From the NCBI GenBank assembly GCA_031370745.1, contig JANMQX010000093.1:1-51369 (forward strand): 51,369 nucleotides of DNA, read 5' to 3'. The stretch comes from JAENVT01 sp031370745. Lineage in GTDB: Bacteria; Actinomycetota; Acidimicrobiia; Acidimicrobiales; Ilumatobacteraceae. The notes beneath the pieces were generated by a model. It saw nothing but the letters and a program-made list of their open reading frames with translations, ran no database searches and was not told the origin of the DNA. Shown piece after piece: positions 39,425 to 49,508 of this stretch (position 1 is the first letter of the stretch; each line of letters begins with the position of its first letter). Position numbers and translations under genes: made by a program.

Positions 39425-40996
39425 CTATTTGAAGTCGGCGAGGATTTCTCCAGCGGCCCGGTAGCCGGTTTCGACGGCCCCATTGAGATATCCCTGGAAG
39501 TCGACGGAGGTGTGTTCACCAGCGAAGAGGCAGTTGCCGCTGCGCTCTCGCTCGGCGCCCGCGAATCCCGTGTACTGGCCCACCTTCCAATACGAGTAGG
39601 ACCCGTTGGTGAATGGGTTCGCCGTCCAAAAGTCGATGGTCGCCCGTCCGTTGAACCGAGACGAAATGCCGGGCAACAGCGGTTCGATCTGTGATGTGAA
39701 CTGTTGCGCGCGCGACGTCGGCGTGCCGGTTCCGAACGTCGCTCCGATCGCGCCGCCGGTGTAGTCGACGAGAATTCCGGCCGTACCTGGCTGGGCTCGA
39801 CTGACCTCCCACGTCGCCTGGTAGCCCGTATCTGCATAGGTGTCACCGTTGACGCCCAAGTCTCGCCAGACCCGGTCGGTGAACTGCACGTTCAGTTTCG
39901 AGTTGGTCCCCATACCCAGCTCTCGGATTGCGCGCAGCTTGACCGGCGAGAAGCCGGCCTTGGAGATGTCAAGCGTGCGCAACACAGCGAACGGCAGGGC
40001 CAACACCACCTTGTCGGCTCGCGATGTGACGCTCTTGCCCTTGGAACTCATGGTGATGTCGTACGCGCCATCGGTTCGGCGTGTCAACGCTGTGAGCGCG
40101 GAGCCGAAGGTGATCTGCCCGGCGAGCAGCGAGCTGAGTCCGGCGACGATCTGATCGTTGCCGCCCCGCACGTGATACTTCTCGTTCGAGGGCCCGAATA
40201 TCCGCAGTTGACCTTGTCCCGAGAATCCGAGCAGATACAGCAGATTCAGCGAACTCTGAACCGAGCATTCGGCGCCATATTCGATGTTGTACGCCACATC
40301 CAGAAGCTGTCCGAGCCTCGAGGTGATTCCGCCGGGAACGCTTTCGTTGATCCAATCGATGATCGACATCTGATCGAGCTGTCGACCGCGTTCTGTGGAG
40401 AGGGTGTACAGGGTCGGGTAGCTGGCCGCCTGCACGTCACTCTTGATCTTCTGCCAAATGCCCTTCAGGTCAGAGGTTGCCTGGGTGTAGGTGTATGGAC
40501 CATTGTCGAACCAGAACCTCGGCTCAGTTCCGTTCTGCTCAGCGGAGAGAAGGTTGTCGAGTGGCAAGCCGAGCGACTGCGCGAGCTGACGCACCGCTGT
40601 GTGTCCCTGGTCGATCAACTCGCCGCCATGTTCTGCGACCTGGCCTTCGGCGAAGTAGTCGTTGATCGACCAGCATCGGCCTCCGAGACGATCTGGCGAT
40701 GCTTCGTGGACCTCGGCCACGTAGCCGGCCTTGCGTAACTGGTACGCGCAGCTCAACCCGGCCAGACCGCCGCCGACGATCACGATGCGTGGACCGGCGG
40801 CCGCCGCGACGGGCGCAGCATCACCGATGTGCCAAGCCGCGGCAGCCGCACCCGCGGCTGCCGCACCGGCAAGAAATCGTCGCCTCGACGTGCCGTCCGG
40901 CGGGCATGTTTCGAGGTGTCGTTCGACGCCGACATCATCTGCGGCGACCTCGGACGCCGCTCGCTGCAGCATCGTCAGTAGTGGGGTGTGCGCCAT
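39425..40996 (-). CDS. Tat-exported flavin amine oxidase
   Basis: The 523-aa protein (ATG 40996) has a twin-arginine signal (SRRRFLAGAAAAG, 37-49) and the FAD motif IVIVGGGLAGLSCAYQLRKAG (about 71-90), followed by GGRCWS; the C-terminus shows LFAGEHTSVDFQGYLNGAVETG, the second FAD motif. These mark monoamine oxidase/tryptophan monooxygenase-like enzymes, which oxidise amines to imines or amides with H2O2 release. It should act outside the membrane. It lies 11 bases after the secreted protease gene, same strand. The substrate is unknown. Confidence 0.92.
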   Translation of the reverse strand: MAHTPLLTMLQRAASEVAADDVGVERHLETCPPDGTSRRRFLAGAAAAGAAAAAWHIGDAAPVAAAAGPRIVIVGGGLAGLSCAYQLRKAGYVAEVHEASPDRLGGRCWSINDYFAEGQVAEHGGELIDQGHTAVRQLAQSLGLPLDNLLSAEQNGTEPRFWFDNGPYTYTQATSDLKGIWQKIKSDVQAASYPTLYTLSTERGRQLDQMSIIDWINESVPGGITSRLGQLLDVAYNIEYGAECSVQSSLNLLYLLGFSGQGQLRIFGPSNEKYHVRGGNDQIVAGLSSLLAGQITFGSALTALTRRTDGAYDITMSSKGKSVTSRADKVVLALPFAVLRTLDISKAGFSPVKLRAIRELGMGTNSKLNVQFTDRVWRDLGVNGDTYADTGYQATWEVSRAQPGTAGILVDYTGGAIGATFGTGTPTSRAQQFTSQIEPLLPGISSRFNGRATIDFWTANPFTNGSYSYWKVGQYTGFAGAERERSGNCLFAGEHTSVDFQGYLNGAVETGYRAAGEILADFK

Positions 40997-41007
40997 GATG
41001 TCTCCTG

Positions 41008-41760
41008 TCAGGGAAGTGTCACGTATCCGCTGAGGAACGTGCGCGCCGAGCTTGTATCCAATCGATATACGACGTTGGTAGACCGGCATACTGCGTCGCC
41101 GGTGATCGTCGTGGCCGCGATGGTGGTGCTGTTACCGAGGAAGTTGGGCCCGCCCGAGTCGCCGTAGCAGGTGCCCCCGTCTCCGAGTGTCGCGTTCATC
41201 GAGATCCGCAACCAAGCCGGGTTGATGGAGTTGAGAGTTCCGACTGTTGTCATCCGCACGTCGTTGTATACATAGGTTTTTCCACCCGGACCGCTGGTGA
41301 CCAGGTAGGCCCCATATCCAACGGGGGTGAACGTCTGGCTGGATGACAGCTGCGACAATGTGTTCTGTTTGGGCAGCAACGCCGGTGTAATGCCCTTCAC
41401 CGCATGATCGAGCACCACGACGGCGATGTCGTGTGGGTCGCTCTGGGACTGCGAATACAGCGGATCGGCTCTGAACGTGCCGGAATACACCACGTCGCCC
41501 GCCTTGTAGGCAGTGTCGAAGGTGACTCGGACGCGTTCTGCCTCATTCCCGCAATGAGCAGCAGTGAGGAAAATTGTCGGAGAGATCAACGTGCCCGAGC
41601 AATAGAGCCAGGTTCCATCCGAATACTGGACCGTGTTGACCAATCCTCCGACGTTCGGGTGACCCTCGCCATCGGCAACTCCGTTCGTGATCGCGATGGC
41701 GGGCGCGGCGACCATCAGAACACTGACAACGGCGACCGCTGTCCACCGGATTCGTTTCAA
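41008..41760 (-). CDS. Secreted trypsin-like serine protease
   Basis: The 250-aa protein has a signal peptide (about 1-23, VVSVLMVAAPAIA) and the S1 protease triad: His69 in FLTAAHC, Asp111 in DPHDIAVVVLDH, and Ser202 in CYGDSGGP. N-terminal ITNGVADGEGHPNVGGL resembles a mature start after propeptide cleavage. Cysteines near 54/70 and near 199/230 fit disulfides of the fold. It is coded just before the Tat-exported amine oxidase, so the two may be used together outside the cell. Start ATG 41760. Confidence 0.92.
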   Translation of the reverse strand: MKRIRWTAVAVVSVLMVAAPAIAITNGVADGEGHPNVGGLVNTVQYSDGTWLYCSGTLISPTIFLTAAHCGNEAERVRVTFDTAYKAGDVVYSGTFRADPLYSQSQSDPHDIAVVVLDHAVKGITPALLPKQNTLSQLSSSQTFTPVGYGAYLVTSGPGGKTYVYNDVRMTTVGTLNSINPAWLRISMNATLGDGGTCYGDSGGPNFLGNSTTIAATTITGDAVCRSTNVVYRLDTSSARTFLSGYVTLP

Positions 41761-41883
41761 TTCGTGACCTCCTGAGATCGACGCAAGGAAGCTAACACCG
41801 TTCGCTGCGGACGGAAGCCGAAGCGTAGGGCGTCGAAAACGGTGAGATCGTCTTCCAACGTCCGGTGCGAGGTGCCGGGCGAT

Positions 41884-44349
41884 TCAGAGGTCACCGGAGC
41901 GTTGCAACGCAACAAGCGCTCCCCAGCCTGGCAGCAGTGGGATCCAGAACGTCGCCAGGCGAAACAGGATGACGGCGGCGACTGCGGTGCTGCTGGTCAT
42001 TCCCGCTGAGGTCAATCCCGCGATCAGCGTCGCTTCCACGGCTCCGATCCCACCGGGGGTGGGAGCGACCGACGACACCACTGAGCCAACGAGGTAGACG
42101 AGAGCGACCGACGTGAACGCCGGGCCCGCTCCGAACGCGGACACGGCAACTTCCAACGCGAGGATGTACCCCAACGTGATGGCCAGCGAGCCGCCGAACA
42201 GTTCGATCATCTTGCCAGGCTGGTGAGCGATCTCGCTGACGTTGGCCAGCGAGCGCTTCGTTGCCGGCCACACGCGAGTAGTGAGCAATGCGCGGCTCCA
42301 TGGGACAGCCACACCGGTCGCTGCAACCAGCGCTACACCGGCGGCGATCAATCCGATCGTGCCCCACGAGGGCAGGTCGAAGGTCTTCAGCCCTGAGGAG
42401 CCGGCGAGGGCGATGAACAGGCCCGTCAAGGTGAGATGAACGATCACGCCGGCGATCGTGTCGACGCCCACGGCTGCGACAGCCGTCGTCGTGTCGATGC
42501 CGCGCTTCTGGAGGAATCGGGCGGTCAATGCCAGCCCGCCGCCGGGCGCGGCGACACCCACGAACGAGGTCGCCATCTGCACGCCGATGTTCGGGCCCAG
42601 TGGGAGATGCTCGGGCAGAGAGCCGGCGAGGGCCACGGCAGCGCCAACGTAGGTGAGGGCCGACAGAGCGAGGGCTGCGGCCGCCCACGACCAGTTGGCC
42701 CGCTGAAGCTCGCCCCATAGCGAGCCGAGGCCGAGGAATTGGGGAATGAGCGCCCACGCCGCCAGCGCCACCACAGCGATTGAGACAACCGTGCCCGTCG
42801 TGATCCTCTCCAGTTCGGCGATCGGGACGTTCTCGGCACCTGTCACGCGTTGGACCTCGGTGCGAAGGTCGTCGAGACACCCGGCAGCCTTGACGGCGGC
42901 TCGTGTCCTGTGAGTCAGCGCAAGCGGCTGCAAGCGGGGTAGGGCTGCTGCGACCGCAGCGGTGCCGACGCCGGCAACAGCGGATTCCACAGCGCGTTGA
43001 ACGCCGAGCGGCGCGGCTGTTGCTGCGAGCACCTCGGCAACATCGGTCGAGAGGGCAGAGCCGACGACGCCCAAGGAGGCTGAGGCGAAGCCGACGAGCA
43101 CGACGGCGCCTTCGTCGTCGACCCACAGGGCGTCGGCGTTGAGGCGGCGATGCACGGTGTGGCTCTGTTGGAGGGCGTTCACAATCGCCCAGACCGATTC
43201 CAAGAGTTGAGGCGTACGACGCGACGGATCGAGCTCGCTCAACGACTGCCGTGCATGAGCGTCGAACGCCATCATCATCGCGTTCGGGGGGAACTCGGCG
43301 ACCACCGCTAGGCGGGCAGTGGGAACACCGTCGGAGTGGGCTTTCAACGCGCAGAGGGCCTCGTGTTCGACCGCCGAACGAAGCGATCGGAACAGTCTGT
43401 CCTGGCCGACATCGCGGAATCGCGCCGCTCGGTACGTCTGCAAGGGGAGCAGCGCCGTCCACAGATCGCGATTGATGACCTTCACGATCAGCTGCTGGCC
43501 ATCGTCCATGTACACCTTGAATCCCGCGAAGCCGTGAAACCCTCCGAATCGTTCGACCGAGCAGACCCTGTAGCCCAGACGCTCGAGGATCTCGCCCACC
43601 GCCACGGCGCGCGGGCTTGTGTTGGGGGCTCCGCAGATCAGCTGCACAAGCGATGACGCGGCCGCTGCCATCGCAATGGCGGTCACGATCGTGGGCGGGT
43701 CCGCGAGACTGACGCCGAGCCGCGCAATGATCCCTAGGACAAGGACGACGCGACCGACCCGTCGCCAGCGTTCGGGCCAACGACCTCGGTCGACGAACAT
43801 CCAAGCGGCGATCACTCCCACGTCCAAAGTCGTCGGGAACGCGGCACCAATGCCGTATCCACTGAGGCCGTTGGCGCCCAGGCCCGAACCGGGCTGGGCG
43901 CTGTGCCGTGATGGCAGCAGAGGCAGCGCCGAGGTGCCGACAAGCTTCGACATCGTGATCAGGCCAGCGATGCAGACGACTGCGGCGAGCACCATTCGGC
44001 CGACCCGGACGAAGTGGCGGAGGACGAGTTGGCCGATGAACCCGAGAATCGCCGCAACGAGAAAGCCGAGTTGACAGATGCTGACGATGCCCGAAACAAG
44101 CCACCGCGGAGCTGAGCCGAGGAAGTCGCCGAAGTTGGTCGAAAACTGACTGACGTGGGCGCTTCGCAGCACAGCGTACGTGAAGCCGAGGACCACAAGC
44201 GACGCGACAAGTCTGATCGCGGTGACCGATGACCTCACATACGCCGGCTCAGCGGGCTCAGTCACCAAGAACGCTGGTCGCGCGGATGAGATGTCAAGCA
44301 TGGCGGATGAATTCTCGAGAAGGGATGCCTGATCGTAATCCGCGCCCAC
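41884..44349 (-). CDS. Flippase-like (LPG synthase/UPF0104-type) membrane protein with a pseudokinase domain
   Basis: The 821-aa protein has an N-terminal set of about six membrane spans (about 40-240), a central soluble region (about 250-480), and a C-terminal set of about eight spans (about 500-820) of the lysylphosphatidylglycerol-synthase membrane/UPF0104 type. The centre resembles protein kinases: LIVKVINRD has the Lys, VHRRLNADALWV replaces HRD with HRR, and LVGFASA replaces DFG, so it should not phosphorylate. The C-terminal part carries PTPGGIGAVEATLIAGL, typical of UPF0104. ATG 44349 is used; ATG 44301 is possible. The lipid moved is unknown. Confidence 0.8.
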   Translation of the reverse strand: MGADYDQASLLENSSAMLDISSARPAFLVTEPAEPAYVRSSVTAIRLVASLVVLGFTYAVLRSAHVSQFSTNFGDFLGSAPRWLVSGIVSICQLGFLVAAILGFIGQLVLRHFVRVGRMVLAAVVCIAGLITMSKLVGTSALPLLPSRHSAQPGSGLGANGLSGYGIGAAFPTTLDVGVIAAWMFVDRGRWPERWRRVGRVVLVLGIIARLGVSLADPPTIVTAIAMAAAASSLVQLICGAPNTSPRAVAVGEILERLGYRVCSVERFGGFHGFAGFKVYMDDGQQLIVKVINRDLWTALLPLQTYRAARFRDVGQDRLFRSLRSAVEHEALCALKAHSDGVPTARLAVVAEFPPNAMMMAFDAHARQSLSELDPSRRTPQLLESVWAIVNALQQSHTVHRRLNADALWVDDEGAVVLVGFASASLGVVGSALSTDVAEVLAATAAPLGVQRAVESAVAGVGTAAVAAALPRLQPLALTHRTRAAVKAAGCLDDLRTEVQRVTGAENVPIAELERITTGTVVSIAVVALAAWALIPQFLGLGSLWGELQRANWSWAAAALALSALTYVGAAVALAGSLPEHLPLGPNIGVQMATSFVGVAAPGGGLALTARFLQKRGIDTTTAVAAVGVDTIAGVIVHLTLTGLFIALAGSSGLKTFDLPSWGTIGLIAAGVALVAATGVAVPWSRALLTTRVWPATKRSLANVSEIAHQPGKMIELFGGSLAITLGYILALEVAVSAFGAGPAFTSVALVYLVGSVVSSVAPTPGGIGAVEATLIAGLTSAGMTSSTAVAAVILFRLATFWIPLLPGWGALVALQRSGDL

Positions 44350-44530
44350 CGCGGCGCCCGGAGATTGGCGATACGACTGTGATCGACCTATTCGTCGCCA
44401 TCACGACCGCGCCGCCCTGCATAGACGAAGCGTCGCTTCGGTGGGCGGGTCGTTGGTCTGCCTCAGGTTCATGCCCACTTGGTCGAAGAATTCCTTGAGA
44501 CTGGCGTGACGACCACGATGAGAGGGTGGA

Positions 44531-47452
44531 ATGAGCAGGCTTCGGCACGGTGGGTCAGGAGATGAGGTCGCGTCCGCATCGGTGGCGAGGACGGACCTGT
44601 CTCCCATCGGTCTGGTCGGCCTGCCCTTGTCCGGACAGATCACGTCGTGGAATCGAGCGCCGACGCGGCGCCGACGAGCGAGCGGCATCGGGGCGGTCGA
44701 ATGTTTGTCGGTCGACGGACACCAGATCGGTTCTCGTCATCCACGGCTGACCAGTCTGCTGATCGATGCAGCCGATCGCCGTGAGATCACTGTGACGTTC
44801 CAGCCGGTCGTCGAGCTGACCACCGGTCGGATCATCGAGTTCGAAGCCCTCGCTCGTTGGAACTCGAGCGAGATCAGCGATGCCGATCCGACAACGTTCA
44901 TCGAGGCCGCGGAGGATGCCGGCCTCATCCACGAACTCGGACACATCGTGCTCGGGCGAAGCCTCGACATCGTGCTGACCGAACGCCTGGCCGGGCGGTG
45001 GGGCGACGGGCGAGTGTCGGTCAAGCTCTCCGCAGTGCAGTTGACGCATCCAGACCTGCCGAGCCGCGTCCTCGAAGCGCTCTGCACGCGTTCGCTCCCA
45101 GGCAATGTGCTGCAGCTGGAGCTGACAGAGACACGTCTGCTCCCGGGCATAGCGTCTGCGGCCGCACGTCTGGCCGGACTTCGGACACAGGGAGTTCGCA
45201 TCGCCATCGACGACTTCGGAACCGGCTGCGCCAACATGTCGTACCTCTGCGACCTGCCCGTCGATGCGATCAAGGTCGACGGGCGGTTCATCGCAGAAAT
45301 GTGCACCTCCCGCGCCGACGCAGCCGTGATCCGCTCGATCGTTTCACTGGCCAGTGAGCTGCACCTCGACGTGATCGCTGAGGGCGTCGAGACCGCGGAG
45401 CAGCACCTGGCTCTGATTCGCCTGGGGTGCGTTGCAGCGCAGGGACTCCTGTACTCGGGGTATCGGGAGTCGTCTGATCTCTACCAGACCGTCGTCCTCC
45501 CTCATCGGCCGCCGACTGCCGGGGTGCCGTATCCGGCCGACGAAGCCACGAGAGTCGCCGCGCTGCACAGCGCCGACGTTCTCGACACGCCGGCGGAGGA
45601 GGTGTACGACTCGATCGTTCGGGCAGCGGCCGATCTCTGCGGTACGCCGATCTCGCTCATCAGCCTGATCGACGAGGACAGGCAGTGGTTCAAAGCCAAG
45701 GTCGGCCTCGAAGCCGAGCAGACCTCTCGAGATGTGGCGTTCTGCGCGCATGCGATCTGTTCCGACGAGCTCATGGAGGTCGGTGACGCGCAGGAGGACG
45801 ATCGGTTTTCCTCGAATCCATTGGTGGTCGACGATCCCAAGGTGCGGTTCTATGCGGGAGCCCCGCTTCGCGCTGCTGCCGGCTACAGCTATGGCACGCT
45901 CTGTGTGATCGACACGGTCCCTCGGTTGCTCACCTCACAGCAACGCGATGGCTTGTCTCGGTTGGCTCGCCAAGCGACAGTGCTACTCGAGCTTCGTCAG
46001 TCGATGAATGAACTGAGTCACGCGTACAGTGAGCTCGAGTTCGCCCATCGCCAGCGAGATGCCATTGAGGCAAAGTTGCGACGCCAGGCGCACTACGACG
46101 CGTTGACCGATCTCCCCAACCGGGCCCTGTTGATGGAACGGATCGAGGCAGCGCTGAGCGACAGCGCGGAGACCGGACGGCCTCTGGCCATGCTGATCTG
46201 CGACCTGGACGACTTCAAGCTCGTCAACGACGGGCTCGGCCACCCGGCCGGCGACCAACTCCTGGTGGAGGTCGCCCGTCGTCTTCGCAGCTGCGTCCGC
46301 GAAACCGACACAGTCGCACGATTCGGTGGAGACGAGTTCGTCGTTCTTGTCAACAATGCCGACCAACACACCATCGTCATGCTCGCCAACCGCATCCTCG
46401 ACCAGATGGCTGCCCCGATCTCGATCGGCGGTCGAGACGACATCAGATCATCCATCTCGATCGGTGTCGCCAGCCAGACGCCTGGAGTCGGCGGCGACGA
46501 CCTGCTCAGCAACGCCGATACCGCCATGTACCAGGCCAAGGCATTGGGCGGAGGACGGATGTGCCAGTACGACGCAACGTTGCGGGCCGACGTCTTCGAC
46601 CGGTTGACCATCGCTGCGGAACTGCGAGCCGCCGTGGTGAAAAATGAACTCTTCTGCCTCCACCAGCCCGAGATCGACCTGCTGACGGGTGAACTTTTCG
46701 GCTTGGAGTCATTGGCCCGATGGGACCACCCATCTCGAGGGATCATGCTGCCCGATCACTTCGTACCGATCCTCGAGTCGGCCAACGGAATCGGCGCGCT
46801 GTTCGAGCGGGTGCTGCAGCTCACGCTGGCGGCGCAATCCCGATGGGCCGCCGAGTTGGGCTGCTGGCCATCGGTTGCAATCAACCTGTCGGCCCGACAA
46901 CTCGACGACTCGAACCTGGCGAACACGGTTCGTGACGCACTGGCCCAGTTCTCGGCGCCGGCGGATTCGCTGTGGCTGGAGGTGACCGAGAGCGCCCTGA
47001 CTTCGACCTCATCGTTCGACACGCTCAACGAGATCCACCGGATTGGCGTCCACCTCGCCATCGACGACTTCGGAGTCGGATGGTCATCGATCGCGCGTCT
47101 GTCGTTGTTTCCCTGGGACCTGCTGAAGATCGATCGCAGCTTCATTGCACCGCTCGGCCAGGCCGACAATGCTCAGCACGTCGTCCAGGGGATCATTTCG
47201 CTGGCGCATTCACTCGGTATGCGTACGGTGGCAGAGGGGGTCGAGACCGTCGAGCAACTACGTCGTCTTCGCGACCTCGGATGTGACATCGTCCAGGGCT
47301 ACTTCATCGACTGGCCGTTGCATGCGACCGACGTGTTGCCACGGATGAGGCTGCTCAAACGAGGCGACCGGTCAACCGACGCGATCGGCTGGGACGCGTC
47401 GGCGATGTCCGCGATTCAAGGAGCCCGCAAAACATCCAATAACGCTTCTTGA
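44531..47452 (+). CDS. EAL-GAF-GGDEF-EAL cyclic-di-GMP protein
   Basis: The 973-aa soluble protein has a first EAL domain (about 75-330; EAL near 105, LTETRLL, IDDFGTGCAN, IKVDGRF, IAEGVET) where the conserved Asn ligand is replaced (SVKLSAVQL). A GAF domain (about 343-500; SLIDEDRQWFKAKVGL, FCAHAIC) and a GGDEF domain follow (GGDEF near 599, inhibitory RETD five residues before it). A second EAL domain (about 700-955) has ESL near 726 and INLSARQL, LEVTES, IDDFGVGWSS, KIDRSF, AEGVET. The second EAL and the GGDEF should be active; the first may be regulatory. It ends overlapping the LuxR-type gene by 37 bases tail to tail. Confidence 0.93.
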   Translation: MSRLRHGGSGDEVASASVARTDLSPIGLVGLPLSGQITSWNRAPTRRRRASGIGAVECLSVDGHQIGSRHPRLTSLLIDAADRREITVTFQPVVELTTGRIIEFEALARWNSSEISDADPTTFIEAAEDAGLIHELGHIVLGRSLDIVLTERLAGRWGDGRVSVKLSAVQLTHPDLPSRVLEALCTRSLPGNVLQLELTETRLLPGIASAAARLAGLRTQGVRIAIDDFGTGCANMSYLCDLPVDAIKVDGRFIAEMCTSRADAAVIRSIVSLASELHLDVIAEGVETAEQHLALIRLGCVAAQGLLYSGYRESSDLYQTVVLPHRPPTAGVPYPADEATRVAALHSADVLDTPAEEVYDSIVRAAADLCGTPISLISLIDEDRQWFKAKVGLEAEQTSRDVAFCAHAICSDELMEVGDAQEDDRFSSNPLVVDDPKVRFYAGAPLRAAAGYSYGTLCVIDTVPRLLTSQQRDGLSRLARQATVLLELRQSMNELSHAYSELEFAHRQRDAIEAKLRRQAHYDALTDLPNRALLMERIEAALSDSAETGRPLAMLICDLDDFKLVNDGLGHPAGDQLLVEVARRLRSCVRETDTVARFGGDEFVVLVNNADQHTIVMLANRILDQMAAPISIGGRDDIRSSISIGVASQTPGVGGDDLLSNADTAMYQAKALGGGRMCQYDATLRADVFDRLTIAAELRAAVVKNELFCLHQPEIDLLTGELFGLESLARWDHPSRGIMLPDHFVPILESANGIGALFERVLQLTLAAQSRWAAELGCWPSVAINLSARQLDDSNLANTVRDALAQFSAPADSLWLEVTESALTSTSSFDTLNEIHRIGVHLAIDDFGVGWSSIARLSLFPWDLLKIDRSFIAPLGQADNAQHVVQGIISLAHSLGMRTVAEGVETVEQLRRLRDLGCDIVQGYFIDWPLHATDVLPRMRLLKRGDRSTDAIGWDASAMSAIQGARKTSNNAS

Positions 47453-49320
47453 GAGTGAACGCCGACCAGCCGATACACGTGCGCGAGATGGTTTCGTACC
47501 GTCGAGCGACTGATGTAGAGCGCGGCAGAGATCGAGGCCACGCGTTGACCCCGAAGAAGTCGTTCCACGATGTCACGCTGCCGTGCCGTGAGGTCGAGCC
47601 CATCGAACGTTGTGCTAAGGCTGCGATCGGGCCTGGATGCGACCGTCATCTCGACGTCCGCGGCATCGACTTCGGATCCGATGCGCCTGATGTGGCGTTC
47701 GAGTTTGGCGATCTTGTCGACCATCGACCGCGTGCCGATACTCGCTGACAACACGAAGGCAAAAGTGTTGCGCTCGACGACGGGAGACTCGGTGCTCGAA
47801 GGTCCGACAGGCCGCCGTTTGATCGTGAACAGTTGACATTGGCACAGCACCCAGCCCAGCTCGGAATGGGGGAGTCGAACCGCGCCGGCCGCGCTGCCGT
47901 TGCGCCTGAGCGATTCCAGCATCGCGTCGACGATGTCGACGTCGTCAGGGTGACCTGCCAGCCTGAGGGAAACGCTGAGCGCACCGCTCAGTTCGGTCTC
48001 CATGGACGAGATGGCAGTGGAGACACTCGTGACCGCACCGTTCAGATCGATCGCTCCTGCGACGAGAGCCGTTGCGAACGGATCGTCGGACCCTCGCCCT
48101 GCCGTGGCTTCGATGTCGGCGGGGACCGTCAGGACGACCGCCAACGCACCGGACGAGACGAGCAGCCGACGTACGGAGGTCAGCACCGCAAGGGGTCCAT
48201 CTGCAGTCATCAGGGTTCGTTGAGCGCGGTACGAATCGGTCGCACCCGAACACAACGCCATCAGGGCCTTGTCGGTCTTGCGCAGATCGATGGGATCGGA
48301 AAGGGCTCGAGCGTGCAGCGGGCCCGGCTCCAGCGTCGCCAGTCCGAACAACGCTCGTGCGGCCTCGTTCGCAGATTGGAGATCTCCGTCCGGAAGGCTG
48401 TACACCACGAGCGGCGGGTGCAGCGCTTCGTTCTCGGCTGTCGCATCTTTGTCGGACGTGGTGCCGCAGGAAAGCGTCTGGCACCCCTCCTGAGACAGCG
48501 GCGCTGGTTCCCCGCCGAAGTCATACAACAATGAGTCGAGCGTTGAGAATTGATCACTCGAGACCACATCGACATCAATATTCGAACGAATTTCGGAGGG
48601 TCCCACGAGATACGTCGCCTCCAAGGCTTCCGAAATCTGCCCGCGCAGGAACTCACCACCCTGAGCGTCGGCGACTCCGGCGAACAGCATCAACTGATTC
48701 GTCGACGGACGGATTATCACATCGTCGGCGCGAGTGAGGCGGAGCACTCGGGCAACCGCGTGCACAACGAGGTCATCGCGGGTTCGGCGCCCATGACGCG
48801 ACTCGATCTCGGCCAGATCGGACAAGGTGATCGTCACGACAGCCAATGAACCGTTGTGAGACTGGGCGTCAGCAAGCATGCGCGCCAAACCCGGCACGGC
48901 CGCCGGTGTGGTCGCCAACAAGGTCACGGGGTCGTTCCCGTGGTCGAGTGCGCGCACGCGTCCAATGGCAAGTCGTGCGGTGATGTTCGTGTGCGTCAGC
49001 ACTGCTCCCGACATGAGCTCACCGAGCGACGTCGCCTCCAACGCAAACCACTCGTCTTCCGTCGACGAATGACACGGGTACTCGAACTCGAACCGCGGTC
49101 GATCACCAAGCAGGACGTCACGAATTCCCGCAGCAACGACGGCGGCGTCACAACGCTCGCAGACATCCAGGTAGTTGACTCCGCAGCCGACCGCCGAGTC
49201 GGCACACTCACGAGCACTGGCCGCTGCTCGCCATGCCGCATTGGTGAGGATGATCGTCCCGTCACGATCGACCACCACGATCATGTCGAGACTCTGATCG
49301 AGAACAGCCACCGCAGCCAT
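47416..49320 (-). CDS. LuxR-type regulator with PAS and degenerate GGDEF-like domains
   Basis: The 634-aa protein has an N-terminal PAS-like part (about 8-118; MIVVVDRDGTIILTNAAW), a GGDEF-like fold (about 125-260) where the signature is replaced by RPSTNQLMLFAG, and a second PAS-like part with VVYSLPDGDLQSANEAARAL. The C-terminus is a LuxR-type helix-turn-helix (about 575-632; LTARQRDIVERLLRGQ, ISRSTVRNHLAHVYRLVGV). It is a one-component transcription factor, possibly sensing cyclic-di-GMP or another signal. It converges on the EAL-GAF-GGDEF-EAL gene. Confidence 0.85.
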   Translation of the reverse strand: MAAVAVLDQSLDMIVVVDRDGTIILTNAAWRAAASARECADSAVGCGVNYLDVCERCDAAVVAAGIRDVLLGDRPRFEFEYPCHSSTEDEWFALEATSLGELMSGAVLTHTNITARLAIGRVRALDHGNDPVTLLATTPAAVPGLARMLADAQSHNGSLAVVTITLSDLAEIESRHGRRTRDDLVVHAVARVLRLTRADDVIIRPSTNQLMLFAGVADAQGGEFLRGQISEALEATYLVGPSEIRSNIDVDVVSSDQFSTLDSLLYDFGGEPAPLSQEGCQTLSCGTTSDKDATAENEALHPPLVVYSLPDGDLQSANEAARALFGLATLEPGPLHARALSDPIDLRKTDKALMALCSGATDSYRAQRTLMTADGPLAVLTSVRRLLVSSGALAVVLTVPADIEATAGRGSDDPFATALVAGAIDLNGAVTSVSTAISSMETELSGALSVSLRLAGHPDDVDIVDAMLESLRRNGSAAGAVRLPHSELGWVLCQCQLFTIKRRPVGPSSTESPVVERNTFAFVLSASIGTRSMVDKIAKLERHIRRIGSEVDAADVEMTVASRPDRSLSTTFDGLDLTARQRDIVERLLRGQRVASISAALYISRSTVRNHLAHVYRLVGVHSQEALLDVLRAP

Positions 49321-49508
49321 GCGAGCGTCGCCCTGATCAGTAACGGCACCCGCGAGCTCAACGATCCATTAACCCTATCCAGGCGACTGAGCATCCCCCC
49401 GTTGGCCGACAGCTCGTAGTGGACCAGTCGATGTCCTTCACCGGCTCGTTCGGCGCCGGATCGCATCTCCGACCACCAACGAATCGCCGAACATCGTGCC
49501 GGGACGCG

